A stretch of DNA of 64,000 nucleotides from assembly GCA_020637435.1 (NCBI GenBank), contig JACJVW010000002.1, positions 1 to 64,000 on the forward strand, given 5' to 3'. Origin of the DNA: Candidatus Woesearchaeota archaeon. Lineage in GTDB: Archaea > Nanobdellota > Nanobdellia > Woesearchaeales > JACJVW01. The translations under genes and the position numbers were made by a program. The notes below the pieces were generated by a model that was given only the letters and a program-made list of their open reading frames with translations, made no database searches and was not told where the DNA came from. Positions 49,859 to 59,056 of this stretch are shown in pieces. Every line of letters starts with the position of its first letter. Within the stretch, counting starts at the first letter, position 1.

Positions 49859-52201
49859 TTACTGGACAGGCTTCATGTCAAGGCCATGACCGGTAATGAC
49901 ATCTCTTATCTCCTGCTCGCTATAGGGAGATACAAAGAAGTAGAATTGATTGACCTCACCCCTCCTGGAAGAGAGCGCTTTGATTGACCTGATATCCCCT
50001 TCAAGGTCCTGCGAGATAAGATGGACAGTAGAATATATCTGACCGCTGCTAGGTCGACCGGTCATACTTAGGCGGTAGCTATCTCCCTTCTTTCGCAAAC
50101 CTACAGGAGCTCCCGGATTCCGGATCAATGGAGCGTCGTGTATGGGATCATCAAGATGTAAGAGAAGATGGTTCTTAAACGCCTTCGGGTCACGAAGGTC
50201 GCCCACAGTGAACATATCTAGTGCCAGATTAGGATCTTCTACAGAATACAGGAATGCCTTGTAAAGACCTATGCCTGATTCATAGATAACCTGAAATATA
50301 TTTAGAGCAAGACCCCTCCTATCAGGAGCGTACACCTCAACTAGACTGTTCTTTCCGCCGAATAAAGGCTGCACTTTTGCGATAGGTTCTCCATAGACCG
50401 CAACCTGACCAAGACTCTTCGCATAAGACTCTAGAATATGCGTGCTCCTGGTCATCCGTAGTTCAGGAGGCATAGCAGCAAAAATAGTATTCGCGATAGA
50501 ATCCAGATTTGGCGAGGCTGTAATTTTGCTCACTTCTCCCTCAAGAGACTCGACAGCCTGCCTGTACAGATTGAAGACGGTCGTCCACTGATCGTCCGGG
50601 AACCAATCCTGTACACCATAACCAAGATTAGCTCCAGTGAAAAGAAGCAACGCATCTAGAGACGACTTATTTACCGTACTAGTGAATTGACTTACCGTCA
50701 TTATATCAGAGAGATCCTCTTCCTGTGCTGTATGATAGAGACTGTCCTGTTCTTGTATGAGGAACTTCGCCAGACTCACAGTTAGGGTGCTTAGATTGGG
50801 ATATATTGTTTGGAATGCATCCAGATATTCGGGTACCGATGCGTCTACCAGTCTGGGTATTCCTTTAAGGAAGAGTGCAAGTCGCAGTCCTTGCAGTGAC
50901 TCGCGATCCAGACGCTCATATGCATCTTTGAATTGAGGTTCTTCCACAAGCCGCTCAAGATTCCGCAATCTATTGATAGCCTGATACGCTTTTGACCTTC
51001 CTTCTCTTGGATGACCTTCCCCATAAAGTACCGTCTCAGCCACCCTAAATCCGGGTACAAGACTATCCATGACCTCCATGTCCCAAAGACGTTCAAGTGA
51101 GTCTGACAGTGACCCCTCCTGGCCGAACAGATTGACAAACGCGGTATTTCCTTCATTTGGCCTAGTTATCTGGACAGCGGATGTAGTTGTCCTTTCAATT
51201 GGAAGATGATACTTCTGAGAGGCTTCCACCATACGTAAGACATTCCTTGCACAAATAGTACCAGGAGCAAGAGCCAGACCGTTCTGACTATAATAGATGC
51301 CTTCACCAAGCTGGACACCCTCCTCGAACAACTGTGATAGACGTCCATTCAAAAACCGATTGACTGCTTTTCTATAATCACCCAGTCTGATAAGTGCCTC
51401 GTTACCGAATTGCGCAGTTAGTTCCTGAACATCCGCAAAGTGCAGGTTATCTGATTGGCCGCGAAGGTGCTGCCAGGAACGCAGCTTATGCAGGTACCCC
51501 ACCCCTTCCAGTATTTCAGGTGGGACCGTATGATAGAGAGAGGGGAGCGAGGCGAAATCCTGCAAAGCACTGAATGTCAGACCCAATTGAAAATCCCTAA
51601 GGCCACCAACACCTGCCTTGATATGAAACGTCCGGTAATCCAGCAATGGTTCAGGATGTTTAGCCCTGTGCCGGTCTAGTTCTGCAAGTTTGCGCAGGAT
51701 CATCTCAAGATTATCCATCTCATTGCTAAGGATAGTGCGCACACGCTGATATTTGACCTCATCACCTACGAGGAGTCTGCTGTCCATGAATCTGGAGAAT
51801 TGCGTATCATCAAAACCGGGAAAATCGTCATAACCATTGATTAGGGCTGTACCATCCAGAAAATCGTATCTGGCGAACAGTTGCTCAAAGAGTTGAGTGT
51901 ACGCCGCAAGCCGGCTTGAATTCTCATCATCGATGCGGTCAACTATGAGGTGGATATCGACATCTGAGCCCTCATCCATCTCTCTTCGTCCATATCCGCC
52001 AGCAGCTATCAATTGCACTTCACCCGCATGCAATTCATTGAAGAATCCAGTAAGTATAGTATCTACAGTATCCGATTTGTACGCTGCAATATCCCAACCA
52101 TTATCAAGATCAGCGCTGTTGACCATATCAACAAATGTAGTCTGGCGTTCCAGATAATACGGAGCAATCCAGGTCAGATCAAGGTCATCGAGCGTTGTCA
52201 T
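49859..52201 (-). CDS. GlnD-like nucleotidyltransferase with degenerate HD domain and ACT domain
   Basis: The 780-aa protein has the layout of bacterial GlnD, which uridylylates PII. Residues 68-82 (GGYGRREMDEGSDVD) are an intact nucleotidyltransferase core with Asp 80 and 82; KAGVGGLRDFQLG (196-207) and RGQSDNLHFADVQELTAQFG match GlnD. The HD region is lost: where GlnD has HDIGKG, this has LKGIPR (445-450). WFPDDQWTTVFNLYRQAV matches the helical part, and an ACT domain follows (618-670, EVYAPDRRGLALNIFQVI). ATG 52201 (MTTLDD) is chosen; the frame further upstream is the antisense of gapN. No PII gene is nearby. Confidence 0.83.
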   Translation of the reverse strand: MTTLDDLDLTWIAPYYLERQTTFVDMVNSADLDNGWDIAAYKSDTVDTILTGFFNELHAGEVQLIAAGGYGRREMDEGSDVDIHLIVDRIDDENSSRLAAYTQLFEQLFARYDFLDGTALINGYDDFPGFDDTQFSRFMDSRLLVGDEVKYQRVRTILSNEMDNLEMILRKLAELDRHRAKHPEPLLDYRTFHIKAGVGGLRDFQLGLTFSALQDFASLPSLYHTVPPEILEGVGYLHKLRSWQHLRGQSDNLHFADVQELTAQFGNEALIRLGDYRKAVNRFLNGRLSQLFEEGVQLGEGIYYSQNGLALAPGTICARNVLRMVEASQKYHLPIERTTTSAVQITRPNEGNTAFVNLFGQEGSLSDSLERLWDMEVMDSLVPGFRVAETVLYGEGHPREGRSKAYQAINRLRNLERLVEEPQFKDAYERLDRESLQGLRLALFLKGIPRLVDASVPEYLDAFQTIYPNLSTLTVSLAKFLIQEQDSLYHTAQEEDLSDIMTVSQFTSTVNKSSLDALLLFTGANLGYGVQDWFPDDQWTTVFNLYRQAVESLEGEVSKITASPNLDSIANTIFAAMPPELRMTRSTHILESYAKSLGQVAVYGEPIAKVQPLFGGKNSLVEVYAPDRRGLALNIFQVIYESGIGLYKAFLYSVEDPNLALDMFTVGDLRDPKAFKNHLLLHLDDPIHDAPLIRNPGAPVGLRKKGDSYRLSMTGRPSSGQIYSTVHLISQDLEGDIRSIKALSSRRGEVNQFYFFVSPYSEQEIRDVITGHGLDMKPVQ

Positions 52202-52238
52202 GGTAATGTTTAAATAATAGGATAATCGCACGTGATTT

Positions 52239-53816
52239 ATGAAATTTATCAAAGATAGCTCTTCTATTCCGGTAATTGACGCAAGAGAATACATCGTAGG
52301 CGGCAAAAAGGTCACCTGGGATGGACCAATGCAAGAGATCTTCTCACCACTCAGATTAGAAAAAGACGACGGATCTTTAGAAATCATCAAGATTGGACAG
52401 TTCCCTCTCATAGATGAAGATGCTGCCAGAGCTATCCTTAAGAGCACCGTTGATGCATATGAGCGCGGCAAAGGAGAATGGCCCTGTATGAGTGTCAAGG
52501 AACGCATCCCCTACTTTGAACGCTTTATCATGCGGCTTAGGGAACAGCGTGAGCATATCATCCAGGCGCTCGTATGGGACATCGCAAAAAGTACGAAAGA
52601 TGCGACATCAGAATTCGACCGTACGATCCAGTACATCGAAGAGAGTATAGAAGAGCTGCGCAAGCTTGAGAAATCCACTGAAGATGTCATGCATGTTGGA
52701 AATGTCATAGCTAAAGTCAAACGCTCACCCTATGGTATCGTCTTCTGCATGGGTCCGTATAATTATCCGATGAACGAGACATTCGCTACCATCATTCCCG
52801 CTATCCTTATGGGCAATGTCGTCATCGTCAAGCCTCCAAAGCGAGGTTCCATGGTCTACAAATACATCGTTGACGCTCTTGACGGTACATTCCCGCCGGG
52901 TGTCTTCTCCGTGCTCTTCGGCAGAGGAAGGACCATCGTCGAACCGATCATGAAAAGTGGAGAGGTATCGATATTCGGATTCATAGGCGCGCATAACACC
53001 GCTAATCACATAAATGCTATGCATCCTAAGCCCAACCGCCTCAAAAGGGTCTATGGCCTTGACGCCAAGAATATGGCCATTATACTTAATGATGCAGACA
53101 TAGACGAGACTGTTCAGGAATGCCTTGCGGGCACCCTCTCGTACAACGGTCAACGTTGCACAGCACTCAAGCTGCTCTACTTGCACAAAGAAAAGCAGGA
53201 AGAGTTCCTCAGAGCGTTCTGCCAGGCTGTGGACTGCCTTCCAGCTGGCATCCCGCAGGAAGATCCCAAGATAACACCGCTTCCAGACGAACGGCTTGCA
53301 TTCTATCAGGGTCTGCTGCAAGACGCGCTCGAGAAGGGTGCCAAAGTCATCAATGAGCCCGCTTTGGATGTAGAGACGTATTTCTATCCAAAAGTCCTCT
53401 TTCCCGTCACCAAAGATATGCGTATCTTTAAAGAAGAGCAGTTTGGACCGCTTGTACCTATCGTGCCTTTCGAGGATATCGAAGAGCCGATCTCCGTCAT
53501 CCTGGACACGGAATACGGACAGCAATGCTCCATTTTCGGCAAAGACCCTGATACGATAGCGGAACTTGTCGATTTCTTAGTCAATCTGGTCGGAAGAGTC
53601 AATCTAAATACGCAATGCCAACGCGGTCCGGACATATTGCCCTTTACTGGAAGAAAAGATTCAGCTGTGGGCACTCTTTCAGTCAAAGACGCATTGCTTA
53701 CCTTCTCTCTCCAGACAGTCGTCTCCACAAAAGCTGACGAACAAAATAAAGATCTGTTCCGTGAGCTTGGTGACGGCAGAAGATCAAAATACCTAAGGAA
53801 AGATATCCTCTTTTAG
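52239..53816 (+). CDS. gapN: Non-phosphorylating glyceraldehyde-3-phosphate dehydrogenase (GapN-type ALDH)
   Basis: This ALDH-superfamily enzyme probably oxidises glyceraldehyde 3-phosphate directly to 3-phosphoglycerate with NADP. At 525 aa it has FCMGPYNYPMNETFATIIPA (oxyanion Asn 175), VIVKPPKRG (cofactor Lys 198), and the catalytic Cys 307 in SYNGQRCTALK. The usual ELGGK carrying the general-base Glu reads YGLDAK (272-277), so that Glu appears replaced. Upstream GTTTAAATAATAGG gives a leaderless start. The radical-SAM gene follows after four bases. Confidence 0.85.
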   Translation: MKFIKDSSSIPVIDAREYIVGGKKVTWDGPMQEIFSPLRLEKDDGSLEIIKIGQFPLIDEDAARAILKSTVDAYERGKGEWPCMSVKERIPYFERFIMRLREQREHIIQALVWDIAKSTKDATSEFDRTIQYIEESIEELRKLEKSTEDVMHVGNVIAKVKRSPYGIVFCMGPYNYPMNETFATIIPAILMGNVVIVKPPKRGSMVYKYIVDALDGTFPPGVFSVLFGRGRTIVEPIMKSGEVSIFGFIGAHNTANHINAMHPKPNRLKRVYGLDAKNMAIILNDADIDETVQECLAGTLSYNGQRCTALKLLYLHKEKQEEFLRAFCQAVDCLPAGIPQEDPKITPLPDERLAFYQGLLQDALEKGAKVINEPALDVETYFYPKVLFPVTKDMRIFKEEQFGPLVPIVPFEDIEEPISVILDTEYGQQCSIFGKDPDTIAELVDFLVNLVGRVNLNTQCQRGPDILPFTGRKDSAVGTLSVKDALLTFSLQTVVSTKADEQNKDLFRELGDGRRSKYLRKDILF

Positions 53817-53820
53817 GAAG

Positions 53821-54660
53821 ATGGAATACCATGAGATAGAGGTGGACTCGCTACTACGCAGAGTAGAGCGAGATACGCAATTCGGTCATCACTACATCAT
53901 GGACCTTTACGAAGGCTGCCCATCCGGATGTATCTATTGTCTGGGTAAATCCGCTAAGTACAGTGATGTGCCCGCAGGTTTCTTCCAGAACATACGGGTA
54001 AAGAAGAATGCACCCGAAATACTAAACAAAGAACTCCTAAAAGCCGGCACACCTAAAAGGATCTCAATAGGTCTTGGCGTCAACGATACCTACCAGCTTG
54101 TTGAAGGCCGATATGAACTGACCAAGAAATGTATTGAGATATGCGTTCATCATGGTTTTCCTGTGCACATAATGACAAAGAACGACCTTGTGCTCCGTGA
54201 TGTGGATCTGCTAAAGAAAGCGGGTGCAATAGTGACGTTTTCTTTCTCGACCATCAACCAAAGACTTGCAAAAATACTTGAACCTGATGCACCGTACGTC
54301 GCGCGAAGGATAGAAGCTATAAAGGAACTTAAAAGAGTCGGCATCCCTGTCGGCATGGCCCTCTACCCTATCATGCCATATATTACTGACGAAGAAGACA
54401 TGATCAATAGATTTTTTGAGACGGCAAAAGAGCTTGATGTGCTCTATGCTATAGATTCACCCTTGCGTCTGCCTGAAGACATGCTACCCTATTTCTTTGA
54501 TACCATGCTGCAGACACCACGTCTTAGAAGATTTCTTAAGCGGTATCAACGGCTCTACAAATTGCGTGAAGTACCTTACGGTAAAGTCATGCAGATGATC
54601 AACATGAATTGTTATGACGCCGCGACCCACTACGGGATCGCAAGAAAAATCCCTGACTAG
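53821..54660 (+). CDS. SPL/Rv2578c-like radical SAM protein
   Basis: The 279-aa protein has the radical SAM cluster motif CPSGCIYC in MDLYEGCPSGCIYCLGK, followed by ISIGLGVNDTYQLVEGRYEL and GFPVHIMTKNDLVLRDVDLL, typical of the spore-photoproduct-lyase-like group. The group's substrates are mostly unknown and need not be DNA photoproducts. It starts four bases after gapN and is probably in its operon. Convergent overlap of four bases with the next gene. Confidence 0.85.
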   Translation: MEYHEIEVDSLLRRVERDTQFGHHYIMDLYEGCPSGCIYCLGKSAKYSDVPAGFFQNIRVKKNAPEILNKELLKAGTPKRISIGLGVNDTYQLVEGRYELTKKCIEICVHHGFPVHIMTKNDLVLRDVDLLKKAGAIVTFSFSTINQRLAKILEPDAPYVARRIEAIKELKRVGIPVGMALYPIMPYITDEEDMINRFFETAKELDVLYAIDSPLRLPEDMLPYFFDTMLQTPRLRRFLKRYQRLYKLREVPYGKVMQMINMNCYDAATHYGIARKIPD

Positions 54661-55061
54661 TCACTCCGGTAGTTGAACTGTACCTGATTCGCATGCATCG
54701 CAAGGACTTCAAGACGGGTGTAGACTCCGCCAACATGTCTGGGCAGTTCACGCCTTACCTTAAGAGGTATCTGAGGTTCACTACCTACGCGAAGATATCG
54801 TTCGAGATGACGAAGCTCATCCATATGCTGTTCTATAATAGATATATTAGAACCGAAATGATCAGCATCCTTATGCCCACTGTACGTTTCCTGAAACTTG
54901 CTCATAAAGGATCTGAAGCAGTGGTCATCGTAAGCATACACTAATGTGTGCAGTTGCACCTTAAAATCATCGGAAAGCGGGTCAAATCCATGTTCATGGA
55001 CCATATCGAAGAGGTCGCCTGCGGTCAACGAAATACTGTTTGGCAATGTAGTCACTATCAT
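54657..55061 (-). CDS. Paralogue 1 of a tandem helical protein family
   Basis: A 134-aa helical protein. It shares with the next gene a pattern: GFD near residue 25, a YDD-F segment, LR-LE near 85, and a strongly conserved C-terminal block (RELPRHVGGVYTRLEVLAMH, then FNYR). I know no family for it. AATTTATAAATGG lies about 27 bases before the ATG, so each copy has its own promoter. Confidence 0.6.
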   Translation of the reverse strand: MIVTTLPNSISLTAGDLFDMVHEHGFDPLSDDFKVQLHTLVYAYDDHCFRSFMSKFQETYSGHKDADHFGSNISIIEQHMDELRHLERYLRVGSEPQIPLKVRRELPRHVGGVYTRLEVLAMHANQVQFNYRSD

Positions 55062-55118
55062 ATCCAGGCAGAACTGGGCACCATTTATAAATTCTTTCGG
55101 CCCTTTGCATGCCGATAC

Positions 55119-55511
55119 TCATCTGTAGGAGAACCCAATCAGAATAGCGTGCATATGCATGACCTCAAGACGGGTATAAACTTCACCTACGTGTTTACGC
55201 AGGTCCCCTGAAACATCAGCAGAGAAATTTGACCTTTTATTAAACGACTCCTCCAAGCTTCGCAATGTACCCATACTTCCCTCGACTACACGGTAATTCT
55301 CATCATACAGTTCTCTGTCCGTCTCATGCATGAATGCACTCTTGAATCTATGCCTATAATCGACAAATGAAGGGTCATCATAAGAGTTGATCAATGTGGA
55401 AAGATCATTGATTAGACCTGGTGCGTTAACATCAAAACCAGGCATGTATACTCTATCAAACAATCTTGCTGCTACGGTCGTAATTTCTTCAGGTAAAGTT
55501 GTCTTGTTCAT
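55119..55511 (-). CDS. Paralogue 2 of a tandem helical protein family
   Basis: A 130-aa relative of the preceding gene: GFDVNAPGLINDLSTLINSY, YDDPSFVDYRHRFKSAF, LRSLEES, and DLRKHVGEVYTRLEVMHMHA ending in FSYR. The conserved C-terminal block suggests a shared surface or ligand site. ATG 55511 is chosen over GTG 55526 because TGTTTATAAGGG lies about 30 bases upstream. Tandem duplication is the simplest origin. Confidence 0.6.
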   Translation of the reverse strand: MNKTTLPEEITTVAARLFDRVYMPGFDVNAPGLINDLSTLINSYDDPSFVDYRHRFKSAFMHETDRELYDENYRVVEGSMGTLRSLEESFNKRSNFSADVSGDLRKHVGEVYTRLEVMHMHAILIGFSYR

Positions 55512-55657
55512 GCTTTTTGCGGTCACATATACCCCTTATAAACATGTTGCGTATAATAGCAGGGGAATTGCACTTTGAATACAGATATTCTAAAAACAGG
55601 ATGAGCGAAAAGTCAGCAAAATAAGTTTTGTGAAGTATATCGAAATAATCTGCCTTA

Positions 55658-55987
55658 TCAAAAGACTCTCAAGGTTGTATCTACTTCGTCTATGAGTCTC
55701 TTATACAGCCCGGAAGCTTCATCAAAACCGATGTACATGATGGCACCATCTACCTCTTTGCGTATCGACACCCGCTCATGCCACATAAATCTCGATGTAC
55801 TATCTTGGACCAATCGGGCAAGGACTGCACCATTACCAATAAACTCGTATAAGCCTTCATACGTATGCGGATGGTGATTACTGTACACTGCCGCTGCCCC
55901 AAGTTCTATGAGTTTATTCTCCAATGATCCGATAACTTCAGCGATTGAAGGAAGATGTCTTCTTTGAAACGATTGGACATATACCAT
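55658..55987 (-). CDS. Small protein of unknown function
   Basis: A 109-aa mixed alpha/beta protein (IAEVIGSLENKLIELGAAAV, then YSNHHPHTYEGLYEFIGNG, ending DEASGLYKRLIDEVDTTL), unrecognised. ATG 55987 (MVYVQSF) is chosen because AATTATATAATG lies about 29 bases upstream; the longer frame to 56002 would crowd that box. It adds to a run of three orphan minus-strand genes. Confidence 0.5.
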   Translation of the reverse strand: MVYVQSFQRRHLPSIAEVIGSLENKLIELGAAAVYSNHHPHTYEGLYEFIGNGAVLARLVQDSTSRFMWHERVSIRKEVDGAIMYIGFDEASGLYKRLIDEVDTTLRVF

Positions 55988-56090
55988 TACTAGGATTAAC
56001 ATTGTACTTCATTATATAATTATTGAGTGAGTGTTGTCAAAAGAAAGTTTTAAAAAGGGTCTAGAATTCCATCAGCACTAGTGATATTCT

Positions 56091-56381
56091 ATGGTTAAAC
56101 GAATAGGAACAGCACGAACCAAGACTCGTCATAAATTCCAGAAAAGCCAGAGAGATAAAGGCAAGCTTCCACTTACGAAATACTTCCAGACCTTCGAAGA
56201 AGGAGAGAAAGTCGTGCTAAAAGCGGAACCATCCTGCAATTCAGGACTTTATTTCCCAAGGTTCCACGGAAAAGTCGGCGTTGTCGGTGCTAAACGTGGA
56301 AAATGCTATGAGGTCGGTATCAAAGACTTCACCAAGCCAAAGACAATTATCGTACATCCAGTCCATCTGAAGAGGGTATAG
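56091..56381 (+). CDS. rpl21e: 50S ribosomal protein L21e
   Basis: L21e is an archaeal/eukaryotic large-subunit protein. The 96-aa sequence has KRIGTARTKTRHKFQKSQRD, GKLPLTKYFQTFEEGEKVVL, an SH3-like core (YFPRFHGKVGVVGAKRGKCY) and the terminal TIIVHPVHLKRV. GTTTTAAAAAGG is about 40 bases upstream. It is followed after one base by rpoF, the usual archaeal pairing. Confidence 0.96.
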   Translation: MVKRIGTARTKTRHKFQKSQRDKGKLPLTKYFQTFEEGEKVVLKAEPSCNSGLYFPRFHGKVGVVGAKRGKCYEVGIKDFTKPKTIIVHPVHLKRV

Positions 56382-56382
56382 A

Positions 56383-56733
56383 ATGACTAAACCAAAGATA
56401 CTCAGCGAAGAGATAATGAGCATGACCGAGGTCAAGGCAGAACTGAATAAGATAAAGAAAAAACAGGGAGACCTTAACTATCGAGCCAACAAGACAGACG
56501 AGTATCTCGGACAGTTCAAAGTACTTACTCAGAAGAAAGCCAAAGAGCTTAAAGAAAAGATTGAAAGCCTCAATATTCCAAGATTGAAGGATCAGTATGT
56601 CATAAAGCTCGTCGACATGGCACCTACGACCGAAGATGAAGTGAAGCTAGTCATGCAGTCTTTCACCACACTTAGTGTTTCACAAGACTCGATCAAAAAA
56701 CTGGCTAAAGGCATCAAAGAAATCGTCGATTGA
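56383..56733 (+). CDS. rpoF: RNA polymerase subunit Rpb4/RpoF
   Basis: Rpb4 pairs with Rpb7 (RpoE) to form the archaeal polymerase stalk. The 116-aa protein has ILSEEIMSMTEVKAELNKIK, a Tyr-rich linker (GDLNYRANKTDEYLGQF), and the HRDC-like C-terminus with IPRLKDQYVIKLVDMAPTTE. It lies one base after L21e, so the two are translationally coupled. RpoE is not in the window. DUF655, often next in this cluster, is 9 kb away here. Confidence 0.9.
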   Translation: MTKPKILSEEIMSMTEVKAELNKIKKKQGDLNYRANKTDEYLGQFKVLTQKKAKELKEKIESLNIPRLKDQYVIKLVDMAPTTEDEVKLVMQSFTTLSVSQDSIKKLAKGIKEIVD

Positions 56734-56813
56734 TTTGCTGAACTTATTCTGTTATTCCTTTATAGGGACTAAGGAGCGTAAGCTTTATAAATGACCTATT
56801 TTTCGCTCAGCTT

Positions 56814-57416
56814 ATGAAACCACATACAGCAATTTTAGGATCCGCAGCATTAGCAGGAATCATTAGTTTGGGGTTAGACAAAAATGTCCAAAGATATGAG
56901 CTAAGACATATTAGTACCGAACCTACCAAAGAGATAACAGAATTTTCCGTACCTATCCTTGTAAATCTTGCCGAAAACGCATGTGCTTCTTATCACTCAT
57001 CCTCGAAATACGCTGCAACAGCGATCGACAACAAAGAAGCTGATGCAAAATGGAGTCAGGCAGCTGACGACCTTGCAGGATGCATTAGCTATCTTAATGC
57101 TATCGCTGACAAAACTGACAATCCACTTGCAACAGCCATCGCAGACAATCACCTGCAAGCTTTCTACACCGATAACAACAGAGCCAGCAGACTAGATGCT
57201 ATGCTGCAATTCGCGGATGTAGGTTCCACCATTCGGATTGGGCCGTACGAAGTAGAGGTTCTTGGAAACACCAATAGAACAGAAATCGGCGGTGAAAAGG
57301 GTTACTATAATCAGGAAGTGAGGCTTCAGGCTTCTTCTAATGGTCTAAAAGGCCCTATCAGGACAATCGACATAACAGCAAATGATGCGTACCTGGCCCG
57401 GCTCCTTAAAGATTAG
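56814..57416 (+). CDS. Secreted or membrane-anchored protein of unknown function
   Basis: A 200-aa protein with a short hydrophobic N-terminus (MKPHTAILGSAALAGIISLG) that may be a signal or anchor. The middle is helical with two Cys (NACASYHSSSKYAAT, DLAGCISYLNAIA); the last third is beta-rich (IRIGPYEVEVLGNTNRTE). Unrecognised. CTTTATAAATGAC lies about 28 bases before the ATG. Its end overlaps the rnp4 stop by eleven bases. Confidence 0.55.
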   Translation: MKPHTAILGSAALAGIISLGLDKNVQRYELRHISTEPTKEITEFSVPILVNLAENACASYHSSSKYAATAIDNKEADAKWSQAADDLAGCISYLNAIADKTDNPLATAIADNHLQAFYTDNNRASRLDAMLQFADVGSTIRIGPYEVEVLGNTNRTEIGGEKGYYNQEVRLQASSNGLKGPIRTIDITANDAYLARLLKD

Positions 57417-57741
57417 TTTTTTTCCTTCTCTCCTTTCTTTCCTTGTAAAAAGGCATACGAGTGAAGTGTTTGCACTCCAAACAGTAATAGACCAGTTTTC
57501 CCTTCTGAGTCCGTACGCGAACATTTTTTTCGAATGTCCACATCGTACCGCAGTGCTTACAGTATCTTTTCTTGATATCTGCTGGAACCTTGATCTTGAA
57601 TCTTGTATTAAGGCGCTTAACCATCTTCACATAATAGCCTGATCTCTGTAAATGTTGCTGAGCCAGACCGAACAGAAGTCGCATCTGCTTTACTATGACA
57701 TCCGATATACGTTGCTTCGGACGGTGATACTTACGCCTCAT
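57406..57741 (-). CDS. rnp4: RNase P protein component 4 (Rpp21/Rpr2)
   Basis: Rnp4 is the zinc-binding RNase P subunit that partners Rnp1. The 111-aa protein has a helical N-terminus (ISDVIVKQMRLLFGLAQQHL), RYVKM-like basic segment, and four zinc Cys in CKHCGTMW and YYCLECKHFTR. The tail is very basic. ATG 57741 (MRRKYHRPK) is chosen because AAATTTATTAGG lies 25-35 bases upstream; the frame to 57873 would run into the divergent gene. With rnp2 in the exosome operon, two of the four RNase P proteins are in this window. Confidence 0.92.
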   Translation of the reverse strand: MRRKYHRPKQRISDVIVKQMRLLFGLAQQHLQRSGYYVKMVKRLNTRFKIKVPADIKKRYCKHCGTMWTFEKNVRVRTQKGKLVYYCLECKHFTRMPFYKERKERRKKTNL

Positions 57742-57795
57742 AAGTAGAGAATAGTAACCAAAACCTAATAAATTTGACTCTTTTACCACTATCTC

Positions 57796-59046
57796 ATGTG
57801 GAGATTTCTTAAGAAGAAAAAAGAACCTAAACAGGTAGAGACGACGACCATCACCATTGAAGCCTTCCCGCAATGGTTCACGGACTATAAAGTCAAGTAT
57901 CTCAAAAACCTGGCGAGCAGTGCGTCAACCTTCAATAAGATTTTTGAGGACCATAATGCTGAACTTAAAGCGCTCTCCATGAAACTTGAGGCCGCAGAGC
58001 TGTTAAATCCCAATATCACTGCCCGTGAGATTGACTTCATGAAAGGCAATAGGGATGCGTACCAGCGTTCGCTTCGTCAGCTCAGGGAATCTCTCAGATT
58101 CCCAGGGGATACAGATCTTATACCATTCTACTGCGGAAAAGTCAAGGAACAGATTGTCTTCTTCGCAAAATCATCGGCTAGACCATACGCAATCCTTCAG
58201 CAATTCTTCGCAAATGAGACAGAAGCGATATCGCTCCAGGTCAAACGGCTTAATCAATCCATAGATGAACTTCAGGAACTCATAAACTCGTACCACCTTG
58301 ATATACTGCCACAGGTGGAACAGGAACTTGAGCACATCAAGGGCCTGCAGACACATCATAAGGATTTGCAGGAGCGCATCATAGCCATCGAGGAATTCGT
58401 CGAAGCTAAAAAGATAGAGAAAAAGAACAACGAGGATAAGCTCGAGTCCATCAAGCAGTCCGAAGAGTATAAGAATGCCCAACAGATAGAGCATGAGCTT
58501 AAGAAACAGGATGCAAAGATCAAAGAGATCCATGATGAGATAAACAATAAATTTTCAGTCATAAATACAGGTCTTCGCAAATTGCAGCGTGTAGCATTCG
58601 AGAATGAGCAGCTCATACAGGACTACATCGATAATCCGGCCGTAACCCTTATCGCTGATAAACAGCTCAAGATCATACGTATCCTTGCAAACCTTAGAAG
58701 AGCCATCACAAGCGGCGATGTGACTTTGAAAGACGCTAAGACTGAGAAGACCAGACAGACGGTCATCAATATGGACAACAGGTATTTTGAGGAGATCCTC
58801 AGTCGTCTTAACAAAGAGACAAAGCAGAAACAATATCTTATGGACCAGTTTGAAGCCAATCCTACGTTAAAATCTTACAAATCAGCTTCTTCGAACATCC
58901 TTACGCTCCGACACGAAATCCATGAATCCATAGAGCGAAGAAATGAGCTTCAGGAACAGCTAAAGAAAATCGATCTGCTCCAGTCCGTTCATGAGATAGA
59001 AAAGAGATGTAATCTCCTCGACACCCACATCAAGATCGTACTATAG
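57796..59046 (+). CDS. Long coiled-coil protein of unknown function
   Basis: A 416-aa protein, unrecognised. After a basic start (MWRFLKKKKEPKQ) a globular helical segment runs to about 115, then nearly continuous coiled coil to the end (for instance QVEQELEHIKGLQTHHKDLQ). No Walker A or membrane helix, so it is not an SMC ATPase. It could be a cytoskeletal or cell-surface scaffold (speculative). CCTAATAAATTTG about 28 bases upstream is shared with divergent rnp4. Confidence 0.6.
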   Translation: MWRFLKKKKEPKQVETTTITIEAFPQWFTDYKVKYLKNLASSASTFNKIFEDHNAELKALSMKLEAAELLNPNITAREIDFMKGNRDAYQRSLRQLRESLRFPGDTDLIPFYCGKVKEQIVFFAKSSARPYAILQQFFANETEAISLQVKRLNQSIDELQELINSYHLDILPQVEQELEHIKGLQTHHKDLQERIIAIEEFVEAKKIEKKNNEDKLESIKQSEEYKNAQQIEHELKKQDAKIKEIHDEINNKFSVINTGLRKLQRVAFENEQLIQDYIDNPAVTLIADKQLKIIRILANLRRAITSGDVTLKDAKTEKTRQTVINMDNRYFEEILSRLNKETKQKQYLMDQFEANPTLKSYKSASSNILTLRHEIHESIERRNELQEQLKKIDLLQSVHEIEKRCNLLDTHIKIVL

Positions 59047-59056
59047 AGTCTACAGA

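Noticed and set aside
52202..52507. N-terminal extension of the GlnD-like frame
   Set aside because: It is antisense to the gapN 5' end. The extension has no GlnD similarity and would cross both promoters.
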